A stretch of DNA of 64,000 nt from the NCBI GenBank assembly GCA_044866775.1, contig JBIOUG010000082.1:13142-77141 (forward strand), read 5' to 3'. Numbering within the stretch: the first letter of the stretch is position 1; each line of letters opens with the position of its first letter. This document shows positions 18,428 to 26,083 of the stretch, piece after piece. Position numbers and translations under genes: made by a program. The DNA comes from DASUNQ01 sp044866775. GTDB lineage: Bacteria; Acidobacteriota; Thermoanaerobaculia; Multivoradales; UBA5704. The notes under the pieces were generated by a model, which saw only the letters and a program-made list of their open reading frames with translations, did no database searches and had not been told where the DNA came from.

Positions 18428-18640
18428 TCAGTGCGCGCCGATCTCGCAACTCGCGCCGCATATCAATTCCAGCGCGTGCTTCGAGGCCGGCACAGCCGGT
18501 GTTTGCGTGCGCATCGTCTCGAGCTCGGCGATGCTGTGGAAGGCGCGCTCGAATCGGCGCGCGAAGGGCACCAGATCGACGGACTCATTCTTCAGCCCGA
18601 AATGGTCCCACTGGACTCGGGTGCTGGGTTTCGGCAGCAT
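18428..18640 (-). CDS. 70-residue putative precursor or carrier peptide (cluster gene 7)
   Basis: A short gene supported by expression signals: a GGAGGTG ribosome binding site (18645-18651) 4 nt before the ATG, and a near-consensus promoter at 18690-18718. The product begins MLPKPSTRVQWDHFGLKNES, has a charged, probably helical middle (VPFARRFERAFHSIAELETM), a Pro/Thr/Ala linker (RTQTPAVPAS) and a C-terminus KHALELICGASCEIGAH with two cysteines 4 residues apart. Leader-linker-core layout next to modification enzymes fits a RiPP precursor. A small C-terminally loaded carrier, as in LysW-type systems, is the alternative. No homologue is recognised. It is followed on the same strand by the PP-loop gene. 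Confidence 0.72.
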   Translation of the reverse strand: MLPKPSTRVQWDHFGLKNESVDLVPFARRFERAFHSIAELETMRTQTPAVPASKHALELICGASCEIGAH

Positions 18641-18689
18641 GTCGCACCTCCGTGATCGGCGCCGGCACTATTGCCGGGATGCGCCCATG

Positions 18690-18718
18690 AGTGTACTCGA
18701 AAAGTAGCGCAGAGTCAA
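18690..18718 (-). promoter_or_regulatory. near-consensus sigma-70 promoter of the peptide/PP-loop unit
   Basis: On the minus strand TTGACT (18713-18718) and TACACT (18690-18695) are separated by exactly 17 bp. The leader is about 40 nt and contains a CCGGCA-ATAG-TGCCGG hairpin before the GGAGGTG site. This is one of the best promoter matches in the window. Confidence 0.75.
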
Positions 18719-18784
18719 CGACCGAGATCGGTCGCGCCGACGGCGGCGACTACGGTGGTGCCGACGCGTGACTGGCCCGACGCT

Positions 18785-19013
18785 TCACGAGGCCATCGGT
18801 GACTCGCGCCTGTCCGATGTCGACCCGCCGGTTCGGCAGCGGCTGGACGAGCGCAGCCGTGGCGAAGAAACGTCGTCGCGGCCGAGCTTTAGGCAGATTT
18901 TCCGGAGGGCCACTCCGGAGATGCCATATGAGGCCGCCACTGCATGCGCTGGGGCGTTCCCATACCGCCCTGTACAGCTCGTCTCGCGCAAGGGTAAGCC
19001 GTTCTGAGGACAT
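18785..19013 (-). pseudogene. broken helix-turn-helix protein
   Basis: The beginning LTLARDELYRAVWERP is in one frame, and the conserved helix pair AVAASYGISGVALRKICLKL continues in another at about 18950. This matches a common small HTH family (opening 'sreeLYelVW...', then a 'FGVSdvgLaKaCrk' motif). The expected GYWA continuation is absent and the rest is frameshifted, so it is a remnant. Confidence 0.6.
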
Positions 19014-19072
19014 TCCAGCATTATGCGGGCGCCACCGAGCAGGTCTGGCGTTCTGGATCTGCGTAAGAAGAA

Positions 19073-19099
19073 AGCGGCGGCTCGTTGTGAGCCGCCGCT
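19073..19099 (-). terminator. intrinsic terminator downstream of the XRE gene
   Basis: An 11-bp perfect stem AGCGGCGGCTC / GAGCCGCCGCT with a 5-nt loop is followed on the minus strand by tttcttctta. It lies 24 nt after the stop of the minus-strand XRE gene. Confidence 0.75.
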
Positions 19100-19122
19100 G
19101 AAAGGGAACATGAAGTGGGCGA

Positions 19123-19563
19123 TCATCCTGCTCGAAGAAGGAACTTCTCGAAGAGCTTCGTCATCCGCGGCCAGGGGTGCTTCGCTGCACCGGCTTCCCA
19201 AGCCGCCACAGTCGAGGGATCAAGTCCCAGCCGACGGGCAAGCTGCACCTGAGTGAGGCCCAGGGCACAGCGGGCTGCTCGGATACGCTCGCCGAGCGTG
19301 GGAGGCATGGGCCGGGGGTCGTGGCCGAGGAACTCTAGGATGCGCGGGATGAACCGAAGCTCCGGCTCTCGCTCGCCGAGTTCCCAGTTCCGGACGGACT
19401 CAGCGCTGGCGCCGAACCGCTTCGCCAAGTCACGCTGGAGTAGCCCGAGGTCTATGCGCCGCTTCCTGAGATGCTCGCCTAGGGTCTGCGGCTCTTCAGG
19501 GTAGCCAGCCTGAAGCGGTTTCCGTCCTCGCAGAGTGACATGGCAGAAAGGGGACGCAGGAAT
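19123..19563 (-). CDS. XRE-family protein with two helix-turn-helix blocks; start codon unclear
   Basis: About 146 residues with two XRE-type HTH segments: LGEHLRKRRIDLGLLQRDLA with KRFGASAESVRNWELGERE, then LGERIRAARCALGLTQVQLA with RRLGLDPSTVAAWEAG. FIPRILEFLGHDPRP lies between them. Homologous proteins begin around 'PxSPFCHxTLRxxKP', and here that block (PASPFCHVTLRGRKP) is preceded by ATT at 19561-19563, with no ATG, GTG or TTG nearby in frame. An out-of-frame ATG lies at about 19543. The gene may use a rare start, or have lost its start next to the promoter of the divergent gene. Confidence 0.65.
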   Translation of the reverse strand: MPASPFCHVTLRGRKPLQAGYPEEPQTLGEHLRKRRIDLGLLQRDLAKRFGASAESVRNWELGEREPELRFIPRILEFLGHDPRPMPPTLGERIRAARCALGLTQVQLARRLGLDPSTVAAWEAGAAKHPWPRMTKLFEKFLLRAG

Positions 19564-19568
19564 GGAAG

Positions 19569-19598
19569 TTGACCGCCACGACTTGATGTAACTACACT
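19569..19598 (+). promoter_or_regulatory. sigma-70-type promoter of the BrnT/BrnA fusion
   Basis: TTGACC (19569-19574) and TACACT (19593-19598) are 18 bp apart. Transcription would start at about 19605, directly at the GTG start codons, giving a leaderless or nearly leaderless mRNA. Confidence 0.6.
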
Positions 19599-19607
19599 GT
19601 AGTGCCC

Positions 19608-19907
19608 GTGGCTGACCTGCGCTTCGAGTGGGACGACCGCAAGAGCGCCGCCAACCGCCGGAAGCAGACTTCGATCGTGAGAAAGAGGTACGACTTCTCG
19701 CAGGCCCAGCCCAACCCATACGCGAAGCGGCTCAAGAAGCAGGTCACGATCCGCCTCGACACCCAGACCCTGGACTACTTCAAGGGGCTCTCGAGCGAGC
19801 TGGAGATTCCTTACCAGACGCTGATCAACCTCTACCTGCGCGACTGCGCCGCTTCCGGGAAGCGGCCGGCGACCCGCTGGCGTTCCCCTGCTCGCCAACC
19901 GGCTTAG
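19608..19907 (+). CDS. BrnT toxin stub fused in frame to a BrnA-like ribbon-helix-helix antitoxin
   Basis: A 99-aa protein. The first 17 or so residues (ADLRFEWDDRKSAANRRK) are the conserved start of a BrnT toxin. From KRYDFSQAQPNPYAKRLKKQ, followed by VTIRLDTQTLDYF and IPYQTLINLYLRDC, it is a BrnA antitoxin of the RHH class. The catalytic body of BrnT is missing, so an internal in-frame deletion has joined the two genes. The DNA-binding part is complete and could still repress or neutralise related toxins. GTG 19602 is an alternative start. The gene is driven by the promoter at 19569-19598. Confidence 0.75.
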   Translation: MADLRFEWDDRKSAANRRKQTSIVRKRYDFSQAQPNPYAKRLKKQVTIRLDTQTLDYFKGLSSELEIPYQTLINLYLRDCAASGKRPATRWRSPARQPA

Positions 19908-19936
19908 CCGCTGGACGCAGCATCGGTCCCCCCGCC

Positions 19937-21610
19937 TCACGGACAGGTCGCGAAGGCGCCGGTGTCCTGGAGCGGCTGGTACGGCGCCCCGAGCGGGTTC
20001 CTGTAGGTCCGCCGCTGGCCGGTCTGCGAATCGGTGACCCGCAGCTCGACGGCGACGTCGGTCAGGCCGCCGGCGAAGACCCAGAAGCGCTGGTTGAAGA
20101 GGCAGGCGTCGAGGACCTTGACCACGACCTCGACGTTCGACGGGGCGAAGAACCAGAGGTAGCCGGTGTCGGCGGTGAGCGGGACGGCGTGGGCGGGGCC
20201 GCTCCCCTGCGCCGTCGTCCACGTGGCCTCGACGCGGAAGCGCCCGGCGGCGAGGCAGAGCGTCTGGTCGCCGGGGATGCACGGCCCCACCTCGCCGCCG
20301 AGCTCGCGCTGCAGGAGGACGGAGAGGCGGGGGACGAAGTCCGCGATCCCGAAGAACGAGGAGGCGGAGCCGTCGCTCAGCAGCAGGTCGAGCTTGCCGT
20401 CGCCGTCGAAGTCGCCGGCGTCCATCTCGCCCGGCGAGCCGGCCGGGAACTCGGCCAGGCCCCAGACCGCGAGCACCTCGCCGACGCCGCCGGCCCCGTT
20501 ACCGAGGCCGAGGTGGATCTTGGCCCCGGCGACTCGGAGAACGAGCCGGCGGAGGCGACGTCGGTGCGCCCGTCGCGGTCGAAGTCCCGGAGGATGATCC
20601 CGGGCTGGGTCACCTCCGCCACTTTGTAGCGGTGCGCCAGCGCGAAGCCGCCGTTGCCATCGCCGCGCAGCAGCGTGATCCAGGAGCGGATGAAGCTGAT
20701 CGGCAGCCCGACCGGCTCGCGGTCGGAGAGGGCGAGGTCCAGGTCGCCGTCGCCGTCGAGGTTCCCCGCCGCGAGGCCGAAGATGCGCGGTGGCGAGCTT
20801 GCTCGAGATGCCGTCGATCACCTGCCCGGCGACCAGCGTCTGCGGCGGCCCGAAGCCGCCGTGGCCGTTGCCGAAGTAGACGCGCACCTCGCCGGTCGAC
20901 TCGCTGGCGACCGCGACGTCGAGATGGCTGTCGAGCGCGGCGTTGAACTGTCCGGCGACGACGCTCTCGTTGCCGTTGAACTCGTCCACCTGAACCGGCG
21001 GATCGAAGGTGCCGTCGCCGCGGCCGCGGCTGAAGGTGATGATGTTCCCCGGGTCGAAGCCGAACTGGACGCCGACGAAGTCCTGCCGGCCGTCGCCGTC
21101 GAAGTCGCCGACGGCGAAGTCGATGGGCGTCTCGCCCAGTCCCCACGTGGGGTTGAGGACGGCGAACGCCTGCCGGTTGAGACGCAGGTCGACGCCGCTG
21201 CGCGTCGTGCCGGCGGCGACCTGCGCCACCTCGAAGCTCGCCGGCGGGTCGAGCGCCGGATCGCTGCTCTCGCCGGCGCCGTTCCACGATTCGGGCGGGC
21301 CGGGCAGGATCGCGGGGGTCGAGAAGCGCCCGACGCGGCTGCCGCCGGCGAACCGGGCGTCGATCTCCTGCACCTCGATGCGGTAGCGCGCTCCCGGCCG
21401 CAGGCCGCAGATCGTGTAGGCGCCGGCGTCGACGAGCGCGGCGCCCGAGACCCAGGAGAGCGCGTCGGCGGCGTCGTCGAGGTTCCAGGCGACGACGTTG
21501 GCGCCGGTGAACGGCGCGCCGGCGCTCGTCAGCACCCGCCCGGCGACGCAGGCGGTCGCCGCCGCGACTCGAGGGCGGCGGGCTCCGCCGCCGCGGCACG
21601 GAGTGGTCAT
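19937..21610 (-). pseudogene. decayed paralogue of the secreted FG-GAP protein
   Basis: It aligns throughout with the gene at 2826-5630. The region around the start (ctcgcgatgacc) is conserved, but the signal peptide and whole protease-like domain are deleted, so the reading begins almost directly at ACVAGRVLTSAGAPFTGANV. FG-GAP repeats follow (DFDGDGRQDFVG). At about 20795 some 100 residues are missing and the frame shifts (IFGLAAGNLDGDGDLDLALS continues in the other frame). At about 20525 a second shift restores the original frame (AKIHLGLGNGAGG). The C-terminal domain (ending QDTGAFATCP) is intact. Two deletions and two shifts make this a dead copy. Confidence 0.82.
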
Positions 21611-21722
21611 CGCGAGGGTTTCTTTCCGCTGCAAGAGACTACGACAACGCGCCGCCGCAGCCTGCCGTCCGGTGGGCTCTCGCTTTGCATCTACAATGAC
21701 GCCTGAGCGGGAGGTGCGCGGG

Positions 21723-22271
21723 ATGCGCTGGGAGTTCGAGCCGGGGCACACGGCGGCTGAGTTCCGCTGCCGCCACATGATGGTCACCTGGGTGCGCGGG
21801 CACATCAAGGACGTCCACGGCTGGATCGAGTTCGACGAAAAGGACCCGGGCGCCTCGCAGGCCTACGCCGAGCTCGACGCCGCCGGCCTCTGGACCGGCG
21901 AGCCCGCTCGCGACGCGCACCTGAAGAGCGCCGACTTTCTCGACGTCGAGCGCTATCCCACGATCACCTTCACCAGCAGCCGCGTCGAGGTGCTCTCCGC
22001 CCACGACCTCCGGGTCTGGGGTGATCTCACCCTGCGCGGCGTCACCCGCGAGGTCTGCCTCGACGTCTCCTACCTCGGCGAGTGGACGACTCCCTTCTGG
22101 GACGAGGGCGTGGACCGCGGTCCCGTGCTGCGCGCCGGCTTCACCGCACGCACCGCGATCGACCGCCACGACTTCGGCGTGAGCTGGAACGTGCTGCTCG
22201 ACCGCGGCGGCATCGCGGTGGGGGAGCGGGTGTACATCGAGCTCGACGTCGAGGCCATGCGCAAGACTTAG
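21723..22271 (+). CDS. YceI-family lipid/isoprenoid-binding protein
   Basis: A 182-aa protein with YceI features: MRWEFEPGHTAAEFRCRHMM at the start, SADFLDVERYPTITFTSSRV in the middle, and DRHDFGVSWNVLLDRGG followed by VGERVYIELDVEA at the end. The family forms a lipocalin-like barrel that binds polyprenyl or related lipids. No signal peptide is seen, so a cytoplasmic form is likely. The ATG at 21723 has GGGAGGTG just upstream, and a tacaat -10 lies at about 21693. The next gene starts 25 nt downstream. Confidence 0.9.
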   Translation: MRWEFEPGHTAAEFRCRHMMVTWVRGHIKDVHGWIEFDEKDPGASQAYAELDAAGLWTGEPARDAHLKSADFLDVERYPTITFTSSRVEVLSAHDLRVWGDLTLRGVTREVCLDVSYLGEWTTPFWDEGVDRGPVLRAGFTARTAIDRHDFGVSWNVLLDRGGIAVGERVYIELDVEAMRKT

Positions 22272-22296
22272 GCGGCGTCAGACCCTGGGAGGTCGC

Positions 22297-22851
22297 ATGA
22301 AGTGCTTGGCGTTGCTGACCGCGCTCCTGCTCGGGTGCGTCGCGCCCGAGACGGACGAAGACACGACCGCAGCAAAGGGAACGGACATGCAGATCACTTC
22401 CTCGGCCTTCACCCCGAACGGCGCCATCCCGGCGCGCTACACCTGTGACAGCCAGGGCGAGGAGGCCTCGCCGCCGCTCGCCTGGTCCGGCGCCCCGGCG
22501 GCGACGAAGTCGTTCGCCCTCATCGTCGACGACCCGGACGCGCCGCGGGGGACCTGGGTGCACTGGGTGCTCTACGACCTGCCGGCGGACACTACGTCGC
22601 TGCCCGAGGGGGCCGCCAAGGGCGGCCTGCCGGCGGGCACGCGTGAGGGACTCAACGGCTGGCAGAGGACCGGCTACGGCGGTCCCTGTCCGCCCACGGG
22701 GCGGCATCGCTACTTCCACAAGATCTATGCGCTGGACGCCGCGCTCGGCGACCTCGGGCGGCCGACGAAGGACGACCTCGAGAAGGCGATGGAGGGACAC
22801 GTGCTGGCGCAGGGCGAGCTGATCGGCACCTACCTGCGCGCTGGGGGTTGA
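22297..22851 (+). CDS. YbhB/YbcL-type PEBP-family lipoprotein
   Basis: A 184-aa protein. The N-terminus MKCLALLTALLLGCVAPETD is a lipoprotein signal with lipobox LLGC. The PEBP domain follows: SSAFTPNGAIPARYTCDSQG, SFALIVDDPDAPRGTWVHWV, GYGGPCPP and GRHRYFHKIYALD. These are the conserved ligand-pocket elements of bacterial YbhB-like proteins. It has a good GGAGGT ribosome binding site and probably shares a transcript with yceI. Confidence 0.9.
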   Translation: MKCLALLTALLLGCVAPETDEDTTAAKGTDMQITSSAFTPNGAIPARYTCDSQGEEASPPLAWSGAPAATKSFALIVDDPDAPRGTWVHWVLYDLPADTTSLPEGAAKGGLPAGTREGLNGWQRTGYGGPCPPTGRHRYFHKIYALDAALGDLGRPTKDDLEKAMEGHVLAQGELIGTYLRAGG

Positions 22852-22872
22852 CGGCGCGCCGGCGCCAACCCC

Positions 22873-23436
22873 CTACGGCATCTCCGACCCGCTGCCGCGG
22901 ATTCCAGCGGCGCTGAGGTAGCGGTTCCTCAGGATCCCCAAATGGTGCCGCTCGTGGCCGGCGACGATCCAGGCCAGCGCCCGCACGGTCACCGGATTGC
23001 CGTTGGCGGTGCCGCGGCGAGCGAGCGCCGCCGCGTCGAGGCCGCGGAAGAACGCCAGCGTGGCGCCGCGCAGCAGGCGCAGCTCCGCGGCCAGGTCCGC
23101 CAGCGGCCGGGCGTCGAACCCCCCGTGCTCCACGAAGGCGTTCTCGTCGAAGCCGGGGAGCGGCGTCTCGTCGCCGCGCGCGATGCGCATCGCCCGGTAG
23201 GCGAAGACGCGCTCGGCGTCGGCGAGGTGGCCAGTGACCTGCTTGATGCTCCATTTGCCGGGCGCGTAGCGGAAGGCGGCGTCGGCCTCCGCGAGGCCGC
23301 CCAGCAGCACGGCGGTCTCGCTCTCCTGGGTGGCAAGGGGCGCCAGAGCATCGTCGCCCGAGACGCCGGCGATGTAGCCGGCGTAGAAGGGGGCGTACTC
23401 GTCGTCGGCGGGGCGGGGGATCGAGAGCGGCGGCAT
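22873..23436 (-). CDS. DinB-family protein
   Basis: A 187-aa four-helix protein. Metal-ligand histidines are visible in TGHLADAERVFAYRAMRIAR and in the C-terminal VAGHERHHLGILRNRYL, the pattern of DinB/YfiT thiol-dependent metalloenzymes. The ATG at 23436 is chosen because AGGAGGT ends 4 nt before it. A GTG two codons upstream lies inside that site. The gene is convergent with the PEBP gene. The substrate is unknown. Confidence 0.85.
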   Translation of the reverse strand: MPPLSIPRPADDEYAPFYAGYIAGVSGDDALAPLATQESETAVLLGGLAEADAAFRYAPGKWSIKQVTGHLADAERVFAYRAMRIARGDETPLPGFDENAFVEHGGFDARPLADLAAELRLLRGATLAFFRGLDAAALARRGTANGNPVTVRALAWIVAGHERHHLGILRNRYLSAAGIRGSGSEMP

Positions 23437-23514
23437 GGTCACCTCCTGGGCTGCGGCGCGCGGGCGCTGCGCCGCCGCAAGCTACCACGCGCCCGCATGT
23501 AGACTCGGGGGGCC

Positions 23515-23880
23515 ATGAGCGGCGTCCCGGACGATCGCGGCGTGCGCGCCGAGACGGCCCACCTCGCGGTCGCCGACGCCCTCGCGCGCCTCCCGACTCC
23601 CGCCGGCGAGCGCTACGTCACCCTCTTCACCCACGGCACGCTCGAGGTCATGCTCTACGCCCCCCGCGGCACCGATCCGCAGTCGCCGCACACGCGCGAC
23701 GAGGTCTACGTCGTGGCGCAGGGCAGCGGCACCTACTTCGACGGCGCCGAGCGCCGCCCCTTCGCCCGCGGCGACCTCCTCTTCGCCCCGGCCGGGAGCG
23801 CCCACCGCTTCGAGGACTTCAGCGACGACCTCGCGGTCTGGGTGATGTTCTACGGCCCGGACGGCGGCGAAGAGGCCTGA
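23515..23880 (+). CDS. single-domain cupin protein
   Basis: A 121-aa protein with both cupin motifs: the HTRDEVYVVAQGSGTYFDG region and FARGDLLFAPAGSAHRFEDF. His and Glu positions suit metal binding. The ATG lies 9 nt after a TAGACT box with no Shine-Dalgarno sequence, so leaderless translation is possible. The ligand or reaction cannot be told. It is monocistronic and convergent with the VOC gene. Confidence 0.85.
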   Translation: MSGVPDDRGVRAETAHLAVADALARLPTPAGERYVTLFTHGTLEVMLYAPRGTDPQSPHTRDEVYVVAQGSGTYFDGAERRPFARGDLLFAPAGSAHRFEDFSDDLAVWVMFYGPDGGEEA

Positions 23881-23893
23881 GCCGCTGTTCCCG

Positions 23894-24373
23894 CTAGCCG
23901 GTCTTGCCCGCCATCTCCGCGAAGAACTCGCTCTGACGCGACTCGATCTCCTCCTTCGTGAGGTCTTCCTTGTGCGTGGCAACCGACCATGCGAAGCCGA
24001 AGGGATCGGTGAACACCCCCCAGCGGTCGCCCCAGAACTGGTCGCTCACCGGCACCTTCGCCACCGCGCCGGCGTCGACCGCGCGCTTGAAGACCGCGTC
24101 ACAGTCGTCGACGTAGAGGAAGAGCTCGACCGGCGATCCGCCCAACGTGCGCGGCGCCTTGGCGCCCATCATCTCGTCGTGGAGCATGAGATATGAGCTG
24201 CCGATGCGGATCGCGGCATGCATGACCTTCCCGTCGGGGCCCGCCGAGATCCCCTGCTCCTCCGCGCCCAGCGCCTTCTTGTACCAATCGATCGCCTTGC
24301 GCGTGTCTTCGAGAGTGAGGACCGGGGTGACGGTGGAATAACCCTCGGGGACCGGGCTCGCTGCTTTGGCCAT
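23894..24373 (-). CDS. VOC-superfamily (PhnB/glyoxalase-like) protein
   Basis: A 159-aa protein with two beta-alpha-beta-beta-beta modules: VTPVLTLEDTRKAIDWYKKA, SSYLMLHDEM, VELFLYVDDCDAVFKRAVDA and WGDRWGVFTDPFGFAWSVAT. This is the PhnB-like branch of the glyoxalase/bleomycin-resistance fold. The ATG at 24373 has GGAGAA 7 nt upstream. No partner gene indicates a substrate. Confidence 0.88.
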   Translation of the reverse strand: MAKAASPVPEGYSTVTPVLTLEDTRKAIDWYKKALGAEEQGISAGPDGKVMHAAIRIGSSYLMLHDEMMGAKAPRTLGGSPVELFLYVDDCDAVFKRAVDAGAVAKVPVSDQFWGDRWGVFTDPFGFAWSVATHKEDLTKEEIESRQSEFFAEMAGKTG

Positions 24374-24626
24374 CGCTGTTCTCCTTCCCGTTCGTTGCGC
24401 GAGCGCGCAGGGTGGATCAGCTCGCCACTGCAAGATTTTCGCCACCGCGGACCTCGCGGGTGAGGCTCGACGGCCCGGACTCCCGAACGGCGCTCGGACG
24501 ATCACTTCCCTCGCCCTCACTGTCTTAGGCCACTGCCCCTTGCCTCAGCACTTGCTCCGCCGCCGTTAGGCCCGGCTCCCGGCCGCCGGCTACAATCCCG
24601 CGTCCCTCGGGGAGGGGGATCGACGC

Positions 24627-25487
24627 ATGGGCTCCAAGGTCGGCATCTACGTCGACGTCGAGAACATCACCCGGAACGGCGGCTTCGGGATGCAGTACGA
24701 CGTGCTGCGGGAGTTCGCCTGCCGCGACGGCTCGGAGCCGCTGCGCATGAACGCCTACGTCCGCTTCGACGAGGAGCGGGCGCGGCGGCGCGACCCGACC
24801 TACGCCAAGGTGCTCGAGTTCCATTCGCGGCTGCGCGACATCGGCTTCAAGGTGGTGGAGAAGCCGATCAGGTGGCTGGTCGACACGCAGACCAAGGAGC
24901 GCTACGGCAAGGCCAACGCCGACCTCGACATGGCGGTCGACCTGCTGCTCCAGTCCGAGCGCCTCGATCGGGTGCTGCTGGCGACCGGCGACGGCGATTT
25001 CACCAAGGTCGTCGAGGCGCTGCAGAACCGCGGGCTGCGGATCGAGGTCGCGGCCTTCGACAACGTGTCGGCCGACCTGCGCAACCAGGCCGACCTCTTC
25101 ATCTCCGGCTACGTCATCCCCAACCTCCTCGCCACCCCGGAGACGGCGGAGAAGAAGGCCTGGGGCGAGGAGGGGTCGCGGGTGCGCGGCGCCTGCTACT
25201 GGGTGGACCGCGACAAGGGGTACGGCTTCCTGCGCTTCCTGCGCGAGATCAACCAGAACCTCTGGCTCTACGACTCGCGCCGCCCGGGCTCGCCCTTCGC
25301 CAACTGCTTCTTCCACGTCACCGAGCTCGACGACGAGGGGGTCTTCGACCGACTTCCCAACCGCGAGATCATTCTGCAGTTCGTGCTGCGGCGCGGCGAG
25401 AAGGGGTGGGAGGCGCAGGGGATCCAAGTCGTGGGCGGGCCGGTGACGCCGGTCGGGCCGCTGTTCTCACCGCCGAACTCGTTGTAA
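24627..25487 (+). CDS. NYN-domain (LabA/DUF88-like) nuclease with C-terminal cold-shock-like domain
   Basis: A 286-aa protein. Residues 1-165 form a PIN-like NYN domain: VGIYVDVENITRNGGFG (first Asp), KANADLDMAVDLLL, LLATGDGDFTKVVEALQNRG and a last SADLRNQADLFISGY. Acidic residues suit metal-dependent RNA cleavage. From about 185, VRGACYWVDRDKGYGFLRFL and later CFFHVTELDDEG resemble a cold-shock/S1-like nucleic-acid-binding barrel, so the protein probably binds and cuts RNA. The ATG follows gggaggggg. A tacaat box lies at about 24593. Confidence 0.85.
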   Translation: MGSKVGIYVDVENITRNGGFGMQYDVLREFACRDGSEPLRMNAYVRFDEERARRRDPTYAKVLEFHSRLRDIGFKVVEKPIRWLVDTQTKERYGKANADLDMAVDLLLQSERLDRVLLATGDGDFTKVVEALQNRGLRIEVAAFDNVSADLRNQADLFISGYVIPNLLATPETAEKKAWGEEGSRVRGACYWVDRDKGYGFLRFLREINQNLWLYDSRRPGSPFANCFFHVTELDDEGVFDRLPNREIILQFVLRRGEKGWEAQGIQVVGGPVTPVGPLFSPPNSL

Positions 25488-25531
25488 GCGCGCGGTCGTG
25501 GTCAGCGGCCGGCCGCCCGCGCCGGGCGGGC

Positions 25532-25978
25532 TCAGCCGGCCTTCGTCGGGTTGAACGCCGGCGGATCGCTCGCCGGGAAGGACTCCTGCGAGGCCTCCTC
25601 GACGATGTCCTTCTCCTCCTGCCACGGTCGCGGCTGGCCCCACGGGCGCGGCTCGGGGGGCGGCGCTTCCTCGGCCACCTGGCCCGTGTCTTTCCCCTTG
25701 CCGCCCTCGCCACCCTTGGCGGAGCTCAACCCGAGCGGGCGGTCGGTGACGCGGCCGGTCGCGCCGCGCACGACGAGCGCCGCGCCGCCGAGTCCGATCG
25801 CCAGCCCCAGCGGCGAGCGCCGCGCGAGCCCCCAGGCGATCAGGGCGCCGCCGGCCGCGATCGACCCCAGGCGCTCCAGGTTCGAGATGTTGCGGAGCCC
25901 GGCCATGGGCTCCGCTACCCGAGCGGTCGCCTGCCGGAGCAGGCGCTGATTGAAATGCGGGTTGATCTCCTTGCCCAT
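25532..25978 (-). CDS. small membrane protein, DUF2892-like, with acidic SFPASDPP tail
   Basis: A 148-aa protein. NLERLGSIAAGGALIAWGLA and SPLGLAIGLGGAALVVRGAT form two adjacent hydrophobic segments as in DUF2892-like inner-membrane proteins. The C-terminal segment VEEASQESFPASDPPAFNP is a short motif frequently found at the ends of small bacterial proteins. Function unknown. Its start lies 105 bp from bioB on the other strand. Confidence 0.75.
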   Translation of the reverse strand: MGKEINPHFNQRLLRQATARVAEPMAGLRNISNLERLGSIAAGGALIAWGLARRSPLGLAIGLGGAALVVRGATGRVTDRPLGLSSAKGGEGGKGKDTGQVAEEAPPPEPRPWGQPRPWQEEKDIVEEASQESFPASDPPAFNPTKAG

Positions 25979-26083
25979 GCGGTGCCTCCGGCGGTCCTGT
26001 GTCTGCCAACGAATCGCCGCAATTCGTGTGCCACGTGGAGAACGGGGGCCTGTCCTGGCGGACCTCCCTCATATATCCTCCTG

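Noticed and set aside
18360..18707. 115-codon plus-strand frame opposite the 70-aa peptide gene
   Set aside because: No ribosome binding site or promoter on that strand, whereas the minus-strand peptide has both.
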